This document shows positions 15,977-19,787 of a DNA stretch of 19,787 nt, piece by piece. The translations under genes were made by a program, and so were the position numbers. Each line of letters begins with the position of its first letter. Within the stretch, counting starts at the first letter, position 1. This DNA comes from Puniceicoccales bacterium (GTDB lineage Bacteria; Verrucomicrobiota; Verrucomicrobiia; Opitutales; LL51): positions 1 to 19,787 of the forward strand of contig JAISBJ010000075.1 in NCBI GenBank assembly GCA_031266235.1, given 5' to 3'. The notes beneath the pieces are model-generated. The model did no database searches. It had not been told where the DNA came from and saw only the letters and a list, made by a program, of their open reading frames with translations.

Positions 15977-17430
15977 CGAAAATTCCTCCGCACATAGATC
16001 ACCAGCCAGCCGAATAAAAGAAATAGCAGGGGGATGAGCAGCAGCCGCACGCCGATGCGCACGAGCTCCGCCCGCGAAAGCGCGATTTTGTAGGACTCCG
16101 CCGCCTTCGTTTTGACCGAAGCCGAAATCTGCTCCCCGCCGTCGAGGAGCCACGTCGCGATCGAATTGAATAAAATTTTGTTCCCCAAAACGCAAAATCG
16201 GTGATTTGTAATAAAATTTGCGTTGCCGATGACTAATAATTTACCGCCGCTGTGCGCCGCATCTCCCTCCGCAATCGCTTCGGAAAGGGTCGCGATCGGA
16301 ACGGGCCCCACCAGGTCTTCCGCCGCATTATACCTGAGTTTTCGCTGGGTGTAGTCCAATTTTGCGAACGTCTTTTCCCCCGACGAAAATAGTGGCGTGA
16401 TTCTGCGCTGCTTCGTCGCCGGCGACCCCACGTCCACGCGCACGGGCTGACACAAACCAAAAAATGCCCGCAGCTGCAGATCGATCATGGGCCGCGTGAT
16501 TTTATGTTCCGCGAAACGGTCGACGATGCTGTCGCCGGAAAGTCCGAGGCGCCCCCCGTCGCCGTTGACGATGAGCATGTCGTCGGCGAGGATGCCCCAG
16601 TCAAACAGCAAATCCTCCAAACCGCAGGTCTTTGGCGGAGAAAGTAGGAGCAAAATTCGCCCGCCATGTTGTAAAAATTCAGTCAAAACTTGGATTTCGC
16701 TTTCCGTAAATTTTATTTGGGGGCCCGCGATGGCGATAAATTTTACCTTTTTTTCAATAATTCCGTCGGCCAGGTTAATTTTTTCGACGAGATAGCCGCT
16801 TTGCCGCAACAATTCTTTGGCGCTGGAGCTGCCGCAGATGGGGTGTACGCTGTCGCAATCGATTTCGCCGTGGCCCGTCGAGAACAATATTTTTTTCGTT
16901 TCGCGGCCGGATAGCCTCAAAATTTCGTCCGAAATGACGCGCTCCCCGCAAAATCCCGAGACCACACCGTCCCGAAATTCGTAGAGATCGAACGCCGGAA
17001 TCACGCGGAAATGCTCGCGGCTGGCGACAATCACGCTGTCGCTGACCATGCTTCCGAATTTGAGCGCCAGGTCGTCGGCTACCCGAGCCTGCTGGACCAC
17101 GTCAATGAATTTTACCGTAATTTTACCGCCGGCCGCATGCCTGTATTCTTTTAGTAAATTTCGCAAATCTTTTACAAAAAAGGGAACGCTATCACTCGGA
17201 TTGTGGCCGTAGAATAAAAAAATTTCCACGGGATCTTCGAGCACTTTCAGCACGTTCAGCGAAAATTCTTCGAGGGCAAAATTATGTATTTTCTGGCAAT
17301 CAAAGCGGTAAAAATAGCGCGACGACAGGATATTCACGGCGGCGACGGCAAGGACGACACCCAAAATACTCAGTGTTTTATTGAGTAATTTTACCTTGCG
17401 AGCCCATTTGAAATCCTCCAGACGCGACAT
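15973..17430 (-). CDS. GldG-family ABC-associated membrane protein
   Basis: This 485-residue protein has the layout of GldG-type auxiliary subunits of ABC-2 transporters. It has an N-terminal membrane segment (about 15-36), a large extracytoplasmic domain and a C-terminal membrane helix (about 459-480) ending in basic residues YVRRNFR. Inside the domain, ILFSTGHGE, the IAGP segment and LTEFLQHGGRILLLLSPP match the typical GldG/IFT52-like fold with its STGHGE motif. The start is ATG 17430; a TTG at 17439 adds three residues. It lies 38 bases behind the RodZ-like gene and overlaps the DUF4340-like gene by four bases. The expected ATPase and permease subunits (GldA, GldF types) are not adjacent in this window. 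Confidence 0.85.
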   Translation of the reverse strand: MSRLEDFKWARKVKLLNKTLSILGVVLAVAAVNILSSRYFYRFDCQKIHNFALEEFSLNVLKVLEDPVEIFLFYGHNPSDSVPFFVKDLRNLLKEYRHAAGGKITVKFIDVVQQARVADDLALKFGSMVSDSVIVASREHFRVIPAFDLYEFRDGVVSGFCGERVISDEILRLSGRETKKILFSTGHGEIDCDSVHPICGSSSAKELLRQSGYLVEKINLADGIIEKKVKFIAIAGPQIKFTESEIQVLTEFLQHGGRILLLLSPPKTCGLEDLLFDWGILADDMLIVNGDGGRLGLSGDSIVDRFAEHKITRPMIDLQLRAFFGLCQPVRVDVGSPATKQRRITPLFSSGEKTFAKLDYTQRKLRYNAAEDLVGPVPIATLSEAIAEGDAAHSGGKLLVIGNANFITNHRFCVLGNKILFNSIATWLLDGGEQISASVKTKAAESYKIALSRAELVRIGVRLLLIPLLFLLFGWLVIYVRRNFR

Positions 17431-17468
17431 GGCTGCCAACCTAACGAGCGCACGCCCGTTGGGAAGAC

Positions 17469-18221
17469 TTATTTTATTTGTAAACCGCCGCGCCCCGACT
17501 CCGGATGCAAATATTCCCCGCTATCCATCTCGATAACCAGCGCTTCCCCCCGATCAAAATAAACCTGAATGGGCTTTTTATAGGCGATCACCTCCTCGCG
17601 GCCCTTCGATAGCGTCCCCGAAAAAATTTTCGACTTGTCATCCCCGTCGCGGACAATCACTTTCGCGTCGCCGCTCGCACGAATGATAATTTTTTTCTGA
17701 ACGACCGGAAGGGTATTGCTTTGTTCCGCAGGCGGAGATTTTTTCGCCCCCATTTGGGCAATAATCCCATATAGCGCCAAAGATAACAGGGCCAAACTCC
17801 CCAAAATGATCCCCGCCATTTTGAATGTCGCTTTTTTGTAAAAAACAACTTTTTCCTGGGACGGCAGCGGTGAGCCCTCCACATCATCGCCAAAGGACGT
17901 CTTGATATGGTCATGATTTACCTCCTGCGTCTTTTTCGCGACCTGCGAGACCATTTCGCGGCGCTTTTGGTAGGATTCCAGCGTCTCGAAGGGCTTTATG
18001 GGGCATTTCGCCATCGCTTCTCCCTCGTCCAAACCTAAAAAATTTGCATAGGATCTGTAAAATCCGCGTTTGTAAATATCCGGTAAGTTAAAATCGAACG
18101 CGCCGTCCTCAATCGCCTGAATGTATTCCGCTTTGACGTGTATAGCTTCCGCGGCCGCATCAACCGACAATTTTTTCGTTTGGCGAGCCTCTAAAAACAA
18201 AGTTCCGACGTTACCACTCAT
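17469..18221 (-). CDS. RodZ-like protein: N-terminal helix-turn-helix, one membrane span, DUF4115-like tail
   Basis: The 250-residue protein has the RodZ layout. A cytoplasmic helix-turn-helix (about 5-70, with EARQTKKLSVDAAA and IYKRGFYRSYANFLGLD) leads into a polar linker. One membrane span follows at about 135-157, then a beta-rich extracytoplasmic domain (about 172-250). RodZ couples MreB to the cell-wall elongation machinery, but proteins of this layout also serve other roles. The ATG at 18221 has only a weak AAGTGAG upstream. The whole region upstream of the start is the 125-bp repeat array, whose first unit begins four bases from the ATG, so any native promoter lies in repeated DNA. 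gldG follows closely. Confidence 0.85.
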   Translation of the reverse strand: MSGNVGTLFLEARQTKKLSVDAAAEAIHVKAEYIQAIEDGAFDFNLPDIYKRGFYRSYANFLGLDEGEAMAKCPIKPFETLESYQKRREMVSQVAKKTQEVNHDHIKTSFGDDVEGSPLPSQEKVVFYKKATFKMAGIILGSLALLSLALYGIIAQMGAKKSPPAEQSNTLPVVQKKIIIRASGDAKVIVRDGDDKSKIFSGTLSKGREEVIAYKKPIQVYFDRGEALVIEMDSGEYLHPESGRGGLQIK

Positions 18222-18225
18222 AGTA

Positions 18226-18724
18226 TCTCACTTATCCATAAATCTCATTAACTATTTAAACAACTCATTTTTGCGAAAATGCAATACTTTTTTTTATTTT
18301 TTTTCGAAATTCATAAAATGATCAATCACACCGCAATTTTTTCCGGTATATCTCATTTATCCATAAATCTCATTAACTGTCTAAACAACGCATTTTTGCG
18401 AAAATGCAATACTTTTTTTTATTTTTTTTCGAAATTCATAAAATGATCAATCACATTGCAATTTTTTCCAATATATCTCACTTATCCATAAATCTCATTA
18501 ACTGTCTAAACAACACATTCCCGCAAAAATGCAATACTTTTTTTTGTTTTTTTTCGAAATTCATAAAATGATCAATCACACCGCAATTTTTTCCGGTATA
18601 TCTCACTTATCCTTAAATCTCATCAACTGTTTAAACAACGCATTCTCGTGAAAATGCAATACTTTTTTTTATTTTTTTTGAAACTTATAAAATAATCAAT
18701 CACACCGCGATTTTTCCCGGCAAT
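18226..18724. repeat. Four tandem copies of a 125-bp unit between the OppF-like and RodZ-like genes
   Basis: Units run 18226-18350, 18351-18475, 18476-18600 and 18601-18724, with an exact 125-bp step for the first three. Read on the minus strand, each holds a copy of the OppF-like gene's last codons (PEKIAV and TGA in the copies, PGKIAV in the gene), an A-tract AAAAAAAATAAAAAAAA, a short inverted repeat GCATTTT-CGCA-AAAATGC (intact in unit 2, altered in the others), and the DNA up to the RodZ start. Units 1 and 2 differ at eight sites; units 2 and 3 at eleven, all transitions. Unit 4 contains the true gene end. This array fills the whole 478-base gap; nothing else is seen in it. Confidence 0.97.
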
Positions 18725-19521
18725 AGCGCTACCCGCGGCACCGAATCGATCAGCAACTGCGTGTAGGTGTGCTTGGGCGACGTGCAAATCTCCGCGGGAC
18801 TCCCCAATTCCACCACTATCCCATCGCGCATGACAATAATATTGTGGCAAAAATGTGCGACAACGGCAATGTTGTGCGAAACAAATAAAATGGCGATTTT
18901 TTTTTCGCGATTGAGCGCCGTCAGTAGGGCTAAAATCTGCTTTTGTACAAATAAATCACAACCACTTACAATTTCGTCACAAATCAGTACCTCCGGATTC
19001 ACCGCCAAACTGCGGGCGATCGAGAGGCGCTGCCGCTGCCCCCCACTCAACTCCATCGGCAAACGATCGAGCAAAGAAACGTCCATTTCCACCGATTCCA
19101 ACAGATCAATAATGCGCGCCCGCTTTTCCCGAGCCGTCAACAGAGGAAAATGAATGCCGAGGGGCTCCGCCAAAATCTTCCCGACGGACATCCGCGGATT
19201 AAACGTGTCGCAAAAATCCTGCGGTATAATTTGAATTTTTTTTCGAAAGGGGAAAAATCGCTTTGGGGACAGGCGCGTGACGTCGACTCCGCCGATAAAA
19301 ATGCGGCCCCGTTTTACGGGAATAAATTTACAAATTGCCTTGAGGACCGTCGATTTCCCGCCGCCACTTTCCCCCACGATGCCCAAAATAGAGCCCTTCG
19401 GCAGCGAAAACGACACGCCCCGAACCGCCTTTACGGAGACTTTTCCCGTCGAAAACCAGCGCCTGGGACGGTATTCCACGACCAGCGACTCCAAAGATAA
19501 TATGTGCTCCTCCTCGATCAT
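18700..19521 (-). CDS. OppF/DppF-like ABC transporter ATPase
   Basis: This 273-residue ATPase resembles the peptide/nickel-type importer subunit OppF. Walker A GESGGGKST is at 50-58, the Q-loop at Gln101 (IIPQD), the signature LSGGQRQR at 158-165, Walker B ending CDE at 181-183 and the switch His216 in VSHN. The C-terminal SPKHTYTQLL matches the oligopeptide-family ending. The D-loop reads SGCD, where the family usually has SALD. The start is ATG 19521 with AGG five bases upstream. No permease, binding protein or OppD is in the window, so its partner is unknown. Its last codons are repeated four times downstream. The gene is divergent from the unknown gene at 19706. Confidence 0.92.
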   Translation of the reverse strand: MIEEEHILSLESLVVEYRPRRWFSTGKVSVKAVRGVSFSLPKGSILGIVGESGGGKSTVLKAICKFIPVKRGRIFIGGVDVTRLSPKRFFPFRKKIQIIPQDFCDTFNPRMSVGKILAEPLGIHFPLLTAREKRARIIDLLESVEMDVSLLDRLPMELSGGQRQRLSIARSLAVNPEVLICDEIVSGCDLFVQKQILALLTALNREKKIAILFVSHNIAVVAHFCHNIIVMRDGIVVELGSPAEICTSPKHTYTQLLIDSVPRVALLPGKIAV

Positions 19522-19577
19522 TTTTACCTAAATTTTTACTCAATATTCAAATTTTCACTCAAAAAAGTACCGATCCA

Positions 19578-19607
19578 ACTATAAAACATAATTTCGAACT
19601 TATACAA
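19578..19607 (-). promoter_or_regulatory. Promoter candidate for the OppF-like gene
   Basis: On the minus strand TTGTAT (19607-19602) and TATAGT (19583-19578) are 18 bases apart, leaving a leader of about 50 bases before the ATG at 19521. The match is moderate and the region is AT-rich. Confidence 0.3.
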
Positions 19608-19666
19608 ATTCATATTTCTTTTGGAAGCGGAAGAGTATTTTTTTTTATTTTTTTCAAAATTTAGAC

Positions 19667-19692
19667 TTGACTTTTAGCATTTGGCGTACAAT
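19667..19692 (+). promoter_or_regulatory. Promoter candidate for the gene at the window end
   Basis: TTGACT and TACAAT are 14 bases apart, and the second hexamer ends 13 bases before the ATG at 19706. The arrangement closely mirrors that before the response regulator. A T-tract (about 19638-19653) lies upstream. Confidence 0.35.
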
Positions 19693-19705
19693 TTTTATAT
19701 TTAAT

Positions 19706-19787
19706 ATGGAAAATATAGACATTGATCCCGTCGCGGAGGTCTATCGGATTTGTTTTGCGGAAAAGTATTTTTTTAATGTAGAAAAGG
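19706..19787 (+). CDS. Unrecognised gene, 5' end only
   Basis: An ATG at 19706 opens a frame that stays open to the last base (27 codons): MENIDIDPVAEVYRICFAEK and on. The codons look coding and the start lies just behind a promoter-like pair, but the fragment is too short to name. No Shine-Dalgarno is present. It is divergent from the OppF-like gene across about 185 bases of AT-rich DNA, so the two could share a control region. Confidence 0.6.
   Translation, partial: MENIDIDPVAEVYRICFAEKYFFNVEK

Noticed and set aside
15977..16195. N-terminal extension of the DUF4340-like frame
   Set aside because: The extra 73 codons overlap gldG and are Arg/Ala-rich. A GTG at 15976 with GGAGG eight bases upstream is a far better start.
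18226..18724. CRISPR-like array
   Set aside because: Units are 125 bp, joined head to tail with no unique spacers, and contain copies of a gene end. They are tandem duplications, not repeat-spacer units.

Overview
The window reads as a chromosomal stretch of a Gram-negative bacterium. It carries ordinary housekeeping genes (truA, thrS, fabZ, ruvB, trxB, dxr, mnmA) with envelope and regulatory genes between them. A GldG-like protein followed by a DUF4340-like protein, a RodZ-like protein, a threonyl-tRNA synthetase without the TGS domain and a very long PPi-type PEP carboxykinase would suit a Verrucomicrobiota/PVC-type genome. That placement is inference from gene families, not from a marker gene. 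Coding DNA is moderately GC-rich, while the gaps are very AT-rich with long T or A tracts.

Layout. 1-2852 (+): the last codons of an unseen upstream gene, then truA and thrS. 2849-7669 (-): PPi-type PEP carboxykinase, an unknown acidic protein and fabZ, read in that order, with fabZ meeting thrS tail to tail on shared bases. 7839-10997 (-): dxr, trxB and ruvB; trxB and ruvB overlap by four bases. 11209-11979 (+): an orphan OmpR/PhoB-type response regulator, divergent from dxr. 12089-19521 (-): an OppF-like ATPase, an array of four 125-bp repeats, a RodZ-like gene, gldG-like, DUF4340-like, mnmA and a CrtI-family FAD oxidoreductase. 19706 onward (+): the start of an unrecognised gene running off the window. 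No tRNA, rRNA, transposase or CRISPR was seen.

The most unusual signal lies between genes. Three independent tandem duplications (periods 163, 140 and 125 bp) each copy the last codons and stop of one gene plus the spacer behind it; two of them reach, or almost reach, the next gene's start. None damages a gene. By hand count, copies differ almost only by transitions (38 of 40 differences in four pairwise comparisons). One duplication leaves a 50-codon upstream reading frame that begins with the truA start and ends 10 bases before the real truA start codon.

Functionally, the genes cover tRNA modification and charging (truA, thrS, mnmA), lipid and isoprenoid supply (fabZ, dxr), thiol redox (trxB), recombination (ruvB), PEP/oxaloacetate metabolism (PPi-type PEPCK) and envelope/ABC-linked functions (oppF-like, rodZ-like, gldG-like, DUF4340-like). 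No complete new defence or secretion system is visible. The GldG/DUF4340 pair lacking its usual ABC partners and the unknown gene coupled to fabZ are the best functional leads.
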